A stretch of 27,947 nt of DNA from NCBI GenBank assembly GCA_900551245.1, contig URVC01000061.1:1-27947 (forward strand), given 5' to 3'. Below the pieces are notes generated by a model. It searched no databases. It saw only the letters and a program-made list of their open reading frames with translations, and was not told the DNA's origin. Source of the stretch: an uncultured bacterium. GTDB taxonomy: Bacteria; Verrucomicrobiota; Lentisphaeria; Victivallales; Victivallaceae. Position 1 is the first letter of the stretch. Each line of letters starts with the position of its first letter. The translations under genes were made by a program, and so were the position numbers. Positions 1-7,425 of this stretch are shown piece by piece.

Positions 1-515
1 TGGACTACCCGGAACCGGAATTCGTTCTGGCGCAGACCACGCACGACTTTATGGACGATCCCGATTTTCACGGCAGCTGGGGCAGCGTCGTGTCGACGAC
101 CGGGACCACTGATGTCGAATCGGCCTGCCACGGCTTCGTCCGTTTCAAAACCGGGCGGGTGCTGAGCATCCACAACTCCTGGGCCGAGCTTGTGAAGGAG
201 GAGGATATCTTCGTCGCGCTGCAGGCGAAGAAGACCGGCGTGCGGATCCGCTGCGTGAACGGGCAGAACAGCTGCGAGCTTTACGCGCAGAAGAACGGCG
301 TGTCGATGGACAAAAGTTACCGCTTCCAGCACGATCACGATATGGGACGGACGCGCGCCCCCGAAAATTTCATCCGCACCCTGAACGGGGAGGCGGAGCC
401 GCTCACCACGGCTGACGAGGCGGTGACGCTGATGCGGCTCATCGACGCGGTTTATCTTTCAGCCTCCTCGGGCCGTCCGGTGGAGCTGGGGAAAGAATCA
501 TACCACATATTATAG
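1..515 (+). CDS. Gfo/Idh/MocA family oxidoreductase, C-terminal part (5' end outside window)
   Basis: This is the C-terminal part of an NAD(P)-dependent sugar or polyol oxidoreductase. The reading frame is open from base 3 with no stop, so the gene starts upstream of the window. An ATG at 51 is internal: the residues before it (DYPEPEFVLAQTTHDF) continue the same fold. What is visible is the substrate and dimer domain, with the typical beta-sheet stretch around HGFVRFKTG and an ending in which the penultimate helix (TTADEAVTLMRLIDAVYLSA) matches the family's usual C-terminus. The Rossmann domain is not in the window, so cofactor and substrate cannot be read. The next gene begins 17 bases downstream on the same strand, and the two probably oxidise the same sugar or polyol in turn. 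Confidence 0.85.
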   Translation, partial: DYPEPEFVLAQTTHDFMDDPDFHGSWGSVVSTTGTTDVESACHGFVRFKTGRVLSIHNSWAELVKEEDIFVALQAKKTGVRIRCVNGQNSCELYAQKNGVSMDKSYRFQHDHDMGRTRAPENFIRTLNGEAEPLTTADEAVTLMRLIDAVYLSASSGRPVELGKESYHIL

Positions 516-532
516 AAAAGGGAGTTGAACGC

Positions 533-1516
533 ATGAAACAGATTGTGATGGCCGGACCCCGCAAAAGCAGGATCATCGATGTGCCGATTCCGGAGATCAC
601 CGACGACCAGCTGCTGGTGAAAGTCACTTATACCGGGATGTGCCATTCGGAGTGGTATCCGTGGTCGACCGCAAAACCGGGCGAGGTCTTCGGGCATGAA
701 ACGGTCGGCGTCGTGGCAAAGTGCGGGAAAAATGTCACGGAGTTCAAAGAGGGCGATCGCGTCACCGGCCTCGGCGGCGGCGGCTACCGCGAATATATCG
801 TCATGGAACCGGATAAAACCTGTCACGTGCCGGATAACCTCAAGGATGAGGACGCCATCGTCGAACCGCTCGCCTGCCTGCTCTCCGCCGCCATGAAAAT
901 GCCGTGGACCACGCTCGGCGACCCGATCGCGGTCGTGGGCACCGGCTACATGGGTCTCGGCATGATTTCGCTCTTCAAGGCGATGGGATACGGCGACATC
1001 GTCGCAATCGACAAGCGGCCGGAAGCACGCGAAAATGCGAAGAAAATGGGGGCGACCGAGGTCCTCGCCCCGGAGGAGATTCCGGCGGAGTACCGGCTTG
1101 ACTGGAAGGCGATCGGCACGCCGGATCTGACACGGGACGGGCATAAGACCGATATTTTCGGCATCGGCTTCCCGCACGTGATGGAGTTCACCGGCACCGA
1201 AGACGGTCTGCAGCTGGCCGGCGAGCTGGTCTGTGCGCACGGTCGTCTCGGCATCGGCGGGTACCACAACGACGGGCTCCGCACAATCGACTACAAGCTG
1301 TGGAACTTCAAGGCGATTGACACCATCAACTGCCATGAGCGCCGGATCATGTACGAGGCGGGCCTCTGCCGGCGCTGCCTGATGCTGCTCTCGCGGGGCA
1401 TCTGGAAGTTCACCGGGGTGACGACCCATTTCTACTCGATGGAGGAGTTCGACAAGGCCAACGAGGATATGGAGCTGCACCGCGGTAACTTCATCAAAGG
1501 CGTCGTCCGCTGCTGA
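533..1516 (+). CDS. Zinc-dependent medium-chain alcohol/polyol dehydrogenase (MDR family)
   Basis: This is a 327-residue cytosolic dehydrogenase that probably oxidises a secondary alcohol of a sugar or polyol with NAD(P). Catalytic zinc ligands are recognisable: Cys37-His38 in GMCHSEW, the GHE motif at residues 54-56, and the Glu of EPLAC. A Rossmann loop follows (VVGTGYMG, about 127-134) with an acidic residue at the end of beta-2 (AIDKRP), which suggests NAD rather than NADP. The four-cysteine structural-zinc lobe normally found between the GHE motif and the EPLAC region is missing; the chain goes straight from GGGGYREYIV onwards. GGGAG lies upstream of the ATG. The gene follows the oxidoreductase by 17 bases and is closed by a terminator. 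The substrate is unknown; threonine- or sorbitol-dehydrogenase-like is as far as the sequence allows. Confidence 0.85.
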   Translation: MKQIVMAGPRKSRIIDVPIPEITDDQLLVKVTYTGMCHSEWYPWSTAKPGEVFGHETVGVVAKCGKNVTEFKEGDRVTGLGGGGYREYIVMEPDKTCHVPDNLKDEDAIVEPLACLLSAAMKMPWTTLGDPIAVVGTGYMGLGMISLFKAMGYGDIVAIDKRPEARENAKKMGATEVLAPEEIPAEYRLDWKAIGTPDLTRDGHKTDIFGIGFPHVMEFTGTEDGLQLAGELVCAHGRLGIGGYHNDGLRTIDYKLWNFKAIDTINCHERRIMYEAGLCRRCLMLLSRGIWKFTGVTTHFYSMEEFDKANEDMELHRGNFIKGVVRC

Positions 1517-1574
1517 AGACGCTTCCCGTGCACCGGCGGGGGCGGTCATCTCCTCCCGGAAAAACCGCCCCCGC

Positions 1575-1609
1575 AAAAAAACGCCCGGCATGAAAACCGG
1601 GCGTTTTTT
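1575..1609. terminator. Two-way intrinsic terminator between convergent genes
   Basis: A perfect 7-bp stem, CGCCCGG (1582-1588) with CCGGGCG (1597-1603), is flanked by T6 on the plus strand (1604-1609) and A7 (1575-1581), which is a T-tract for minus-strand transcription. It can therefore stop both the dehydrogenase transcript and the GH13 transcript. A second perfect 11-bp inverted repeat (1536-1546 with 1564-1574) sits just beside it. Confidence 0.85.
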
Positions 1610-1618
1610 CCGGGGAGG

Positions 1619-3190
1619 TTAGCGATTGCTCCAGACCGCGCAGGAACAGGGCGGCATCCGCAGAAGCGCGGCACCAGGTGCGGCCTCCAGAACCGCACCG
1701 CCGCAGTCGATCACCTGCCGGAAACGGTCGGCTCCGGGGAGCGCAAACTCCACAGAGTTTTCCTTCTCCTCCGGGTTGACCGCAACCACCCAGCGCTCGT
1801 CCCCGAGGAAACGCTCGTAAACAAGCGGACTCTTCCCCTTGCTGCAATAGAGGCAGCGGAATCCGCCCCGGGAGCGGAGCGCCGGATTCGCCCGCCGCAG
1901 AGCGATCAGCTTGCGGGTGAAGGCGAGCAGCGATTCCGGGTCCTTCTCCTGCGTCTCCACGTCGGGGCGGCCCGGGTCCGGATCGAGCGGCAGGTAGAAC
2001 TTCTCCGGCTCCGCGGTCGAGAATCCCGCCTTCTCGCCCGGCGCCCACTGCATCGGCGTGCGGCACTCCGAACGGCTGTAGGAGCCCTCTTTATTGCCGA
2101 GTTCGGCCACGTTCGCCATGCCGATTTCGTCGCCGTAGTAGACGAACGGCACACCCGGAAGCAACATCAAAAAGGTGTGGGTCAGACGGAGGTCAGCCAG
2201 CGACCGCTTCCCGCGGATGCGGCTCATGTCGTGGTTCGCGGTCGGAACCGCCACAAAACCGCGGTCGCCGATGTGCGCTAGATTGCCGGTGAGCTCCTCG
2301 ATGAAGCGCGAGGCGTCCCCCTTGCCGTTGCGGTTGAAGAAGCAGTTCTCCTTGAGGAAGAGATCGCGGAATCCCTCCTGCCCGAAGTGAATCATGAAGT
2401 CGATATGGAATCCGGCGTCGATCGCCTTCGGCGGGCACGACCACTCGGAAATCAGCACCGCCTCCGGATAGTTCTCGTCGAGCCAGCTGCGGTAGTAGTG
2501 CCAGATCTCCCGGATTCCTTCGCCGTCCGGGTCGCCCTTCACCAGGCTGGGCGCCATATCGACGCGGAAGCCGTCACAGCCGAGATCGAGCCAGAATTTC
2601 ATGATGTTCTTCGTCTCCTCCCACACCCGGCGGACCGCAGGGTCATCGGAGGATTTCTGCCACGGCATGGTCGGATCCGGCTTCTTGAATCCGTAGTTCA
2701 GCGCCGGCTGGCAGGCGAAAAAGTTGATCATGAAGTAACCGTTCCGCGGCTCCATTCCGGAGATGAACCGGTAGTCGCCGGTCTTCTCGCCCCAGCCGTC
2801 GGTCCAGACGAAGTAGTCGTCGTACGGCGTCTTCTCCGCCGAGGCGGAGGCCTTGAACCACGGGTGTTCGATTGAAGTGTGTCCCGCCACCAGGTCGAGA
2901 ATCACCCGGATTCCCCGGGCGTGCGCCTCCTCGCAGAGGCGTTTCATGTCGTCGTTGGTGCCGTAGCGGGGGGCAATCCGGTAGAAGTCCGCCACGTCGT
3001 ACCCCGCATCCATGAAGGGGGAGACGAAGCAGGGGTTGAGCCAGAGCGCGTTCACGTTCAGCGATTTGATATAGTCCAGACGGTCGATGATTCCGGGCAG
3101 GTCCCCGATTCCGTCGCCGTTGGTGTCCTGAAAGGACTGCGGATAGATTTCGTAAAAGACAGCGTCGTCAAGCCACGCAGGCGTACCCAT
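1619..3190 (-). CDS. GH13 alpha-glucosidase (alpha-amylase family)
   Basis: This is a 523-residue retaining alpha-glucosidase, probably cytosolic because no signal peptide is present. The N-terminus (WLDDAVFYEIYPQSFQDTNG) and domain order are those of oligo-alpha-glucosidases. All three GH13 catalytic residues are present: nucleophile Asp211 (GFRVDM), acid/base Glu249 (LISEW) and Asp321 (ANHD). GDEIGMANV and a C-terminal beta-domain follow. Conserved region I reads DLVAGHTS, with Gly where most members have Asn. The frame stays open to 3268, but the start was set at 3190 because GAGGGAGG (3198-3205) lies 7 bases before that ATG; the 26 extra residues cover the promoter region. It likely cleaves maltose- or isomaltose-type oligosaccharides or sucrose; the exact bond cannot be read. 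It is a single-gene transcript, divergent from hpt. Confidence 0.9.
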   Translation of the reverse strand: MGTPAWLDDAVFYEIYPQSFQDTNGDGIGDLPGIIDRLDYIKSLNVNALWLNPCFVSPFMDAGYDVADFYRIAPRYGTNDDMKRLCEEAHARGIRVILDLVAGHTSIEHPWFKASASAEKTPYDDYFVWTDGWGEKTGDYRFISGMEPRNGYFMINFFACQPALNYGFKKPDPTMPWQKSSDDPAVRRVWEETKNIMKFWLDLGCDGFRVDMAPSLVKGDPDGEGIREIWHYYRSWLDENYPEAVLISEWSCPPKAIDAGFHIDFMIHFGQEGFRDLFLKENCFFNRNGKGDASRFIEELTGNLAHIGDRGFVAVPTANHDMSRIRGKRSLADLRLTHTFLMLLPGVPFVYYGDEIGMANVAELGNKEGSYSRSECRTPMQWAPGEKAGFSTAEPEKFYLPLDPDPGRPDVETQEKDPESLLAFTRKLIALRRANPALRSRGGFRCLYCSKGKSPLVYERFLGDERWVVAVNPEEKENSVEFALPGADRFRQVIDCGGAVLEAAPGAALLRMPPCSCAVWSNR

Positions 3191-3233
3191 AATTTTTCCT
3201 CCCTCTTGCATTTGTTTTTCGGGTGCTGTTTTT

Positions 3234-3261
3234 AATTTAACGGTCCCGGAACAATATTCAA
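3234..3261 (-). promoter_or_regulatory. Candidate promoter of the GH13 gene
   Basis: Reading the minus strand, TTGAAT (3261-3256) and TAAATT (3239-3234) are 16 bases apart. This would start transcription about 37 bases before the ATG at 3190. The -10 match is moderate. It lies back to back with the hpt promoter, whose -35 box is two bases away. Confidence 0.45.
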
Positions 3262-3262
3262 T

Positions 3263-3291
3263 TTGCAATTACCGGGAATTTGCACTATATT
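3263..3291 (+). promoter_or_regulatory. hpt promoter, sigma-70 type
   Basis: TTGCAA (3263-3268) and TATATT (3286-3291) are separated by exactly 17 bases. Transcription would start near 3298 and give a leader of about 30 bases. This promoter position rules out the GTG/ATG codons upstream of 3298 as starts for hpt. Confidence 0.7.
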
Positions 3292-3311
3292 TCCGGGAAA
3301 AATCTACAATT

Positions 3312-3317
3312 AGGAGG
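3312..3317 (+). promoter_or_regulatory. Shine-Dalgarno site that sets the hpt start
   Basis: AGGAGG lies 10 bases before the GTG at 3328 and 16 bases before the ATG at 3334. The spacing favours the GTG. Confidence 0.7.
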
Positions 3318-3327
3318 AATACTCCCT

Positions 3328-3849
3328 GTGTCTATGGAAATTCTCTGCTCCGCCGAGGAGATCGCCCGGCAGATCGCCCGTCTCGGCCGGGAAATCACCG
3401 AATTCTACCGCAACAAACCGCTGACCCTGGTCTCGCTGATGAACGGCGCCCTCCCCTTCGCCGCCGATCTCATGCGCGCCATCGATCTGCCGCTCTACGT
3501 CGATACGGTCAGCGTCTCCAGCTATCACGACCGCAAGAGCAGCGGCGAACTGAATTTCCGCTCCTCGCTGAAGCTTTCGCCGGAAGGGCGTCACATCCTG
3601 CTGGCGGACGAGGTGCTCGACACCGGCTGTACGCTCGCCTGTGTCGCGGAATATTTCCGCCGCCGCGGCGCCGCCTCCGTGCGCACCGCGGTCATGGTGG
3701 AAAAGATCCGCCCCCGGCCGGACGGCGTCGCGCATGCCGACTGGACCGGTGTGGTTCTGCCCGACCGCTACCTCGTCGGCTACGGGCTGGACGCCGATGA
3801 ACTCTACCGGAATCTTCCCTGCATCGCCGCCCTCGTTCAGGAAAAATAG
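3328..3849 (+). CDS. hpt: Hypoxanthine(-guanine) phosphoribosyltransferase
   Basis: This enzyme salvages purines by joining hypoxanthine or guanine to PRPP. It is 173 residues long, which is usual for bacterial Hpt. The family order is intact: SLMNGALPFAADLMR (about 36-50), the flexible loop SSYHDRKSSGE (about 64-74), the PRPP loop ADEVLDTGCTL (93-103) and the purine-contact lysine in VEK (Lys126). The usual acidic pair in the PRPP loop reads Asp94-Glu95 rather than Glu-Asp. GTG was chosen as start from its ribosome-binding site; ATG at 3334 would remove only two residues. It is transcribed alone from its own promoter and closed by the terminator at 3861-3910. A xanthine-specific relative cannot be wholly excluded, but length and motifs favour Hpt. 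Confidence 0.9.
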   Translation: MSMEILCSAEEIARQIARLGREITEFYRNKPLTLVSLMNGALPFAADLMRAIDLPLYVDTVSVSSYHDRKSSGELNFRSSLKLSPEGRHILLADEVLDTGCTLACVAEYFRRRGAASVRTAVMVEKIRPRPDGVAHADWTGVVLPDRYLVGYGLDADELYRNLPCIAALVQEK

Positions 3850-3860
3850 AACCACATGGC

Positions 3861-3910
3861 AAAAAAATCCGCCGCCCCGGCTCATTCCCGGGAATCGGCG
3901 GAATTTTTTT
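3861..3910. terminator. Two-way intrinsic terminator between hpt and ddh
   Basis: The stem TCCGCCG (3868-3874) with CGGCGGA (3896-3902) is flanked by A7 on the left (3861-3867) and T7 on the right (3904-3910). A CCGG/CCGG inner pairing extends it. It can end both the hpt transcript and the convergent ddh transcript. Confidence 0.85.
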
Positions 3911-3935
3911 GTCCTTTCCGGACGTGCGGCGGAAA

Positions 3936-4934
3936 TTACATCCAGTGCTTGAGCAGCTCCTCGCGCGACAGCGTGGTGAAGTAACTCGCCGGAATGTCGA
4001 GGATGGTGAACGCCCCCTTGCGCCCTTCGCGGGCGAGGCGGACCACCGCCCGGGCATGCGCCACAAGCACGTTGGCAGTCGCTTCCGGATTGCTCCCCCA
4101 CTGACAGCGGTACTCGGCCAGAGCGGCATTGCCGTTGCCGGTCTTGCCGGCGGCAATCGCCAGTCCGTCATGCGGGAACCCCTTGTACTTTTCATCCAGC
4201 TCCTGCTGGCTGATGAAATTCACCGTCGTCTTATAGGGGGCGAAGTAACCGGGCATTTCCAGAATGGCGCGGGTGATCGCCTCTTTGTCAGCCCCCTCCT
4301 CGACGACGACGAAACATTCACGCGTATGCATGTCGCCGGGCTGGAAATCGGGATTTTCCCCACGGCGCACCCGTTCGATCGCCTCGGGGATCGCATGGGT
4401 GAACTGCCGGGCGTCCTTGACCCCCGGAATCGTCCGCAGCGCGTCGGAGTGACCCATGCTCAGTCCGCCCTTCGGCCCGAGACCGTAGAATCCATAGGCG
4501 CGCGCGCCGGGGATGAAGGCGCCGCCGAGCACCCGCTCCAGCGAGAAAATTCCCGGATCCCAGCCGGTCGAAATGACCGACACATGCCCGGCCGCCTTCG
4601 CCGCGGCGTCCATCTCAGCGAAATATTCCGGAATCCGGCTGTGATTGTCGAAGCTGTCCACGGTGTTGACCAGCTTCGCCATCATCGGCCCCTGCTTGGG
4701 CAGATCGTTCTTGGAACCGCCGCAGAGGATCGCCACATCGGGGCGGAACGCGGCCAGCCACGCTTCGCTGTCGGCGATCGGCATCACCGGGATATCGGCA
4801 AGCTCCTTTTTCACCCGTTCGGGCGAACGGCTCACGACGCCGACCAGTTCCATATCCGGATTGTTGCGAATCGAAGCGAGCACTCCGCGACCGACATTGC
4901 CGAACCCGGCAATCACTACTCGAATTTTCTCCAT
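3936..4934 (-). CDS. ddh: meso-Diaminopimelate D-dehydrogenase
   Basis: This NADPH enzyme turns tetrahydrodipicolinate directly into meso-diaminopimelate, giving both lysine and the peptidoglycan cross-linking residue in one step. The 332-residue protein follows the Corynebacterium enzyme along its length: Rossmann loop GFGNVG (10-15), CGGSKNDLPKQGP, VDSFDNH, STGWDPGIFS, GHSDALRTIPGVKDA and MPGYF. A GTG 12 bases upstream is open but has no room for a ribosome-binding site, whereas AGGAAA lies about 12 bases before the ATG at 4934. It is a single gene with its own promoter. Related Chlamydiae and Verrucomicrobia usually use the aminotransferase DapL instead, so this choice of route is informative. 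Confidence 0.92.
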   Translation of the reverse strand: MEKIRVVIAGFGNVGRGVLASIRNNPDMELVGVVSRSPERVKKELADIPVMPIADSEAWLAAFRPDVAILCGGSKNDLPKQGPMMAKLVNTVDSFDNHSRIPEYFAEMDAAAKAAGHVSVISTGWDPGIFSLERVLGGAFIPGARAYGFYGLGPKGGLSMGHSDALRTIPGVKDARQFTHAIPEAIERVRRGENPDFQPGDMHTRECFVVVEEGADKEAITRAILEMPGYFAPYKTTVNFISQQELDEKYKGFPHDGLAIAAGKTGNGNAALAEYRCQWGSNPEATANVLVAHARAVVRLAREGRKGAFTILDIPASYFTTLSREELLKHWM

Positions 4935-4972
4935 CGTACACCACACTTTCCTGTAGTTTTGAATATTCCTTT

Positions 4973-5000
4973 AATGTAGCGGAGAAAGCTGTTTTTTCAA
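4973..5000 (-). promoter_or_regulatory. ddh promoter, sigma-70 type
   Basis: On the minus strand TTGAAA (5000-4995) and TACATT (4978-4973) are 16 bases apart. Transcription would start near 4966, giving a leader of about 32 bases. Confidence 0.6.
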
Positions 5001-5039
5001 TCGAATTTCGAAAATAAAATTCTCCGGGGGGAATCCCGG

Positions 5040-5068
5040 TTGCGTTTCAGCCGTTTCCGGTGTATAGT
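5040..5068 (+). promoter_or_regulatory. Promoter of the acyl-CoA synthetase gene
   Basis: TTGCGT (5040-5045) and TATAGT (5063-5068) are 17 bases apart. The -10 box overlaps the first possible GTG (5060) of the long reading frame, so that codon cannot be the start of this transcript. The leader that follows holds a 6-bp GCCGGC/GCCGGC stem (5088-5093 with 5108-5113). Confidence 0.6.
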
Positions 5069-5143
5069 ATTGCAACAAGAATAAAAGGCCGGCCCGGAGC
5101 TGTTCCCGCCGGCAGAAACAACCATGGACGTGATATCGAGAAA

Positions 5144-6820
5144 ATGAAACGATCCACCGAAAAAGAGGTTTGTCCGCAGGAGATCCCCCCCCACTTCCCG
5201 GTCAAAGCGCCGGAATACTACAACTTCGGCTACGACGTCGTCGACGAATGGGCCAGACGCGACCGCAATAAGCTCGCGATGATCTGGGCCAACCAGAAGG
5301 GGGAGGAGAAGCGGTTCACCTTCCACGATATGAGCAAGCTCTCCAACCAGGCGGCCAATCTGCTGATCAAGCTCGGCATCACCGCCGGAGACCGCGTCTT
5401 CATCATGCTGCCCCGGCTGCCGGAGTGGTGGATCTTCTCGCTGGCGCTGATCAAGCTCGGCGCGGTGCAGTGCCCCTCCCCGACGCTGCTGACCAGCCAG
5501 GACATTCAGCATCGAATCCGCTACGGCAAATTCAAAATGGTCATCACCGACTCGGAAAACGCTCACAAGTTCGACGAGATCTACGACGACTGCCCCTCGC
5601 TGGCCATCCGGCTGCTGGTGGATGGCGAACGCCCCAACTGGATCAGCTACCGGGCTGAAATCGCCGGTCCGAACAGCACGCTTTCGCACCACGCGGTCAA
5701 GAGTCCGGTCAAAATCCGGACCCGTTCCAGCGCGCCGATGCTGCTGATCTTCACCAGCGGTACGAGCAAGTATCCCAAGATGGTGATGCACAACTACGCC
5801 TATCCGCTCGGTCACCAGATCACCGCGGAACTCTGGCACAACCTCAAGCCGAACGACCTGCACATGACCGTCTCGGATACCGGCTGGGGAAAGAATTTGT
5901 GGGGCAACTACTTCGGCCAGTGGATCATCGGGACCTGCCTCTTCATCTACGACATCCGCGGCAAGTTCCACGCCGACGAACTTCTGCCGCTGATTGAGAA
6001 GTACGAGCTCACCAGCTTCTGTGCGCCGCCAACCGTCTACCGGATGATGACGCTCAACGACATCGGCCGCTACGACTTCACCGAGCTGCGCGAATGCACC
6101 ACCGCGGGCGAACCCATGCAGACCGAGACCATCCGTCTGTGGAAGGAGAGCACCGGGCTCACCATCCGCGAAGCCTACGGCCAGACCGAAACCGTCTGCA
6201 TGATCGGCACCTTCCGCTGGGTGAAGCCGAAACCGGGTTCGATGGGCGTCCCCGCCCCCGGCTGGAAGGTGGAGATCCACGACGAAGAGGGCAAGCCGGT
6301 CAAGCAGGGCGAAGACGGCCGGATCGCGGTCAAAATCTCCGACGGCGACCGTCCGGTGGGGCTCTTCGACAAGTACCTTTACAACGAGCCGGAAAACAAG
6401 GCCTGTTTCATCGGCGATTACTACTACACCGGCGACCGCGCCTATCAGGATGAGGACGGCTATTTCTGGTTCGTCGGCCGCACCGACGACATCATCAAGA
6501 GTTCCGGCTACCGCATCGGCCCGTCCGAGGTGGAAGACGCCATCTCGCATCATCCTTCGGTGCTGGAAGTTGCAGTAGTGGGCGCGCCCGACCCGCTGCG
6601 CGGCGCACGGGTCAAGGCCTACATCGTGCTGCGCCCGGAATTCGAGGCGACCGAATCGCTTGTGCGCGAGATTCAGAACTTCGTCAAGAAAGAGACGGCG
6701 CCGTACAAGTATCCGCGTGAGATCGAATTCGTCCGCCAGATGCCGAAGACCTTCTCCGGCAAGATCAAGCGCGACGTCCTCCGGCACCACGCCGAAACCG
6801 GGGAAGGTTGGGAACACTGA
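5144..6820 (+). CDS. Acyl-CoA synthetase (AMP-forming, medium-chain/ACSM-like)
   Basis: This enzyme activates a carboxylic acid to acyl-AMP and then to acyl-CoA in the cytosol. The 558-residue protein has the ANL motifs in order: phosphate loop FTSGTSKYPK (about 203-212), YGQTET, YTGDRAYQDEDGYFWFVGRTDD, the hinge IKSSGYRIGPSEVE, and catalytic Lys540 in TFSGKIKRD. The motif wording and length resemble the medium-chain acyl-CoA ligase group rather than acetyl-CoA synthetase. The phosphate loop has Lys where Gly is usual (SGTSKYPK for SGTSGxPK). The ATG at 5144 was chosen because the promoter overlaps the earlier GTG at 5060; its ribosome-binding site is weak. The pseudopilin genes begin 38 bases downstream and may be read through. 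The acid substrate is unknown. Confidence 0.88.
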   Translation: MKRSTEKEVCPQEIPPHFPVKAPEYYNFGYDVVDEWARRDRNKLAMIWANQKGEEKRFTFHDMSKLSNQAANLLIKLGITAGDRVFIMLPRLPEWWIFSLALIKLGAVQCPSPTLLTSQDIQHRIRYGKFKMVITDSENAHKFDEIYDDCPSLAIRLLVDGERPNWISYRAEIAGPNSTLSHHAVKSPVKIRTRSSAPMLLIFTSGTSKYPKMVMHNYAYPLGHQITAELWHNLKPNDLHMTVSDTGWGKNLWGNYFGQWIIGTCLFIYDIRGKFHADELLPLIEKYELTSFCAPPTVYRMMTLNDIGRYDFTELRECTTAGEPMQTETIRLWKESTGLTIREAYGQTETVCMIGTFRWVKPKPGSMGVPAPGWKVEIHDEEGKPVKQGEDGRIAVKISDGDRPVGLFDKYLYNEPENKACFIGDYYYTGDRAYQDEDGYFWFVGRTDDIIKSSGYRIGPSEVEDAISHHPSVLEVAVVGAPDPLRGARVKAYIVLRPEFEATESLVREIQNFVKKETAPYKYPREIEFVRQMPKTFSGKIKRDVLRHHAETGEGWEH

Positions 6821-6858
6821 ATTCCGGCCGTCCCTTCCACAGCGGGAGAATGGAGCCG

Positions 6859-7419
6859 ATGCGGCACTCCAGAGGGAAAAAACAGCGCATCCGGCGCCAG
6901 CGCGGCGCATCGCTTCTGGAGGCGATGATTGCGCTGTGCATCCTCTTCCTGCTCTTCTTCGGCCTGCTCCAGATTTTTCACTGGAGCGTGGCCGAACTGT
7001 TCTGTGAATATGCCGCCCACTACTCCGCCAAAGGGCTGGCGCTCGGCTACCGCCCGGAGCTGGCCTGGCGTTCCGGACGGGTGGCGGCCATCGGCATCTC
7101 CGGCCCGCTGGAGGGCGGCGACGCCATCGGCGGCGAAGAGCGGGAGCTGGCGGAGCGCTACATGACCCGCGGCGACGAAAGCGGCATCCGCTACCGTTAC
7201 TGGCTTCCGCGGGCGAATTCGGAAATACCGGAGTTGCGGTTGCGCGGCCGCAGCGATCTTCTGCAAAATGACATCGGCGTGATCTCCTCCACGGTGGAAC
7301 TTCACAATGCGCCGCTGCTTCACCCCAATCTGGCGACTCCGCTGGGCATCGCCGAGCCCCCCTCCCCTTCCGCCACGGTCCGCACCCGCGACTATTCGCG
7401 GCTCTATCTGGAGGAGTGA
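6859..7419 (+). CDS. TadE-like pseudopilin, first of three
   Basis: This is a 186-residue membrane-anchored or pilus-associated protein. The basic leader ends at Gly16 and is followed by ASLLE, so Glu21 is at position +5 after the predicted prepilin-peptidase cut (G/ASLLE). A hydrophobic helix then runs from about 22 to 40. This matches class III prepilin-like TadE proteins. The rest is a soluble domain with no recognised motif, ending in a proline-rich stretch and RDYSRLYLEE. TTG 6808 and ATG 6850 are also open, but GGGAG (6844-6848) fits the ATG at 6859 best, with 10 bases between. The next gene starts 6 bases downstream. Its role is inferred from the N-terminus only. Confidence 0.7.
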   Translation: MRHSRGKKQRIRRQRGASLLEAMIALCILFLLFFGLLQIFHWSVAELFCEYAAHYSAKGLALGYRPELAWRSGRVAAIGISGPLEGGDAIGGEERELAERYMTRGDESGIRYRYWLPRANSEIPELRLRGRSDLLQNDIGVISSTVELHNAPLLHPNLATPLGIAEPPSPSATVRTRDYSRLYLEE

Positions 7420-7425
7420 CGCATC

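Noticed and set aside
452..1591. A 379-codon minus-strand frame opposite the polyol dehydrogenase
   Set aside because: The sense strand encodes a clear MDR enzyme, and the frame runs through the two-way terminator region, so it is not a separate gene.
5060..5143. An upstream GTG start for the acyl-CoA synthetase
   Set aside because: The codon overlaps the -10 box of the promoter, so it would not be in the transcript.
4997..6910. A 637-codon open frame on the minus strand opposite the acyl-CoA synthetase
   Set aside because: It is a codon-bias shadow of a gene with all ANL motifs. Its translation is rich in Arg, Val, Ala and Asp with no recognisable domain, and the ddh promoter lies inside its end.
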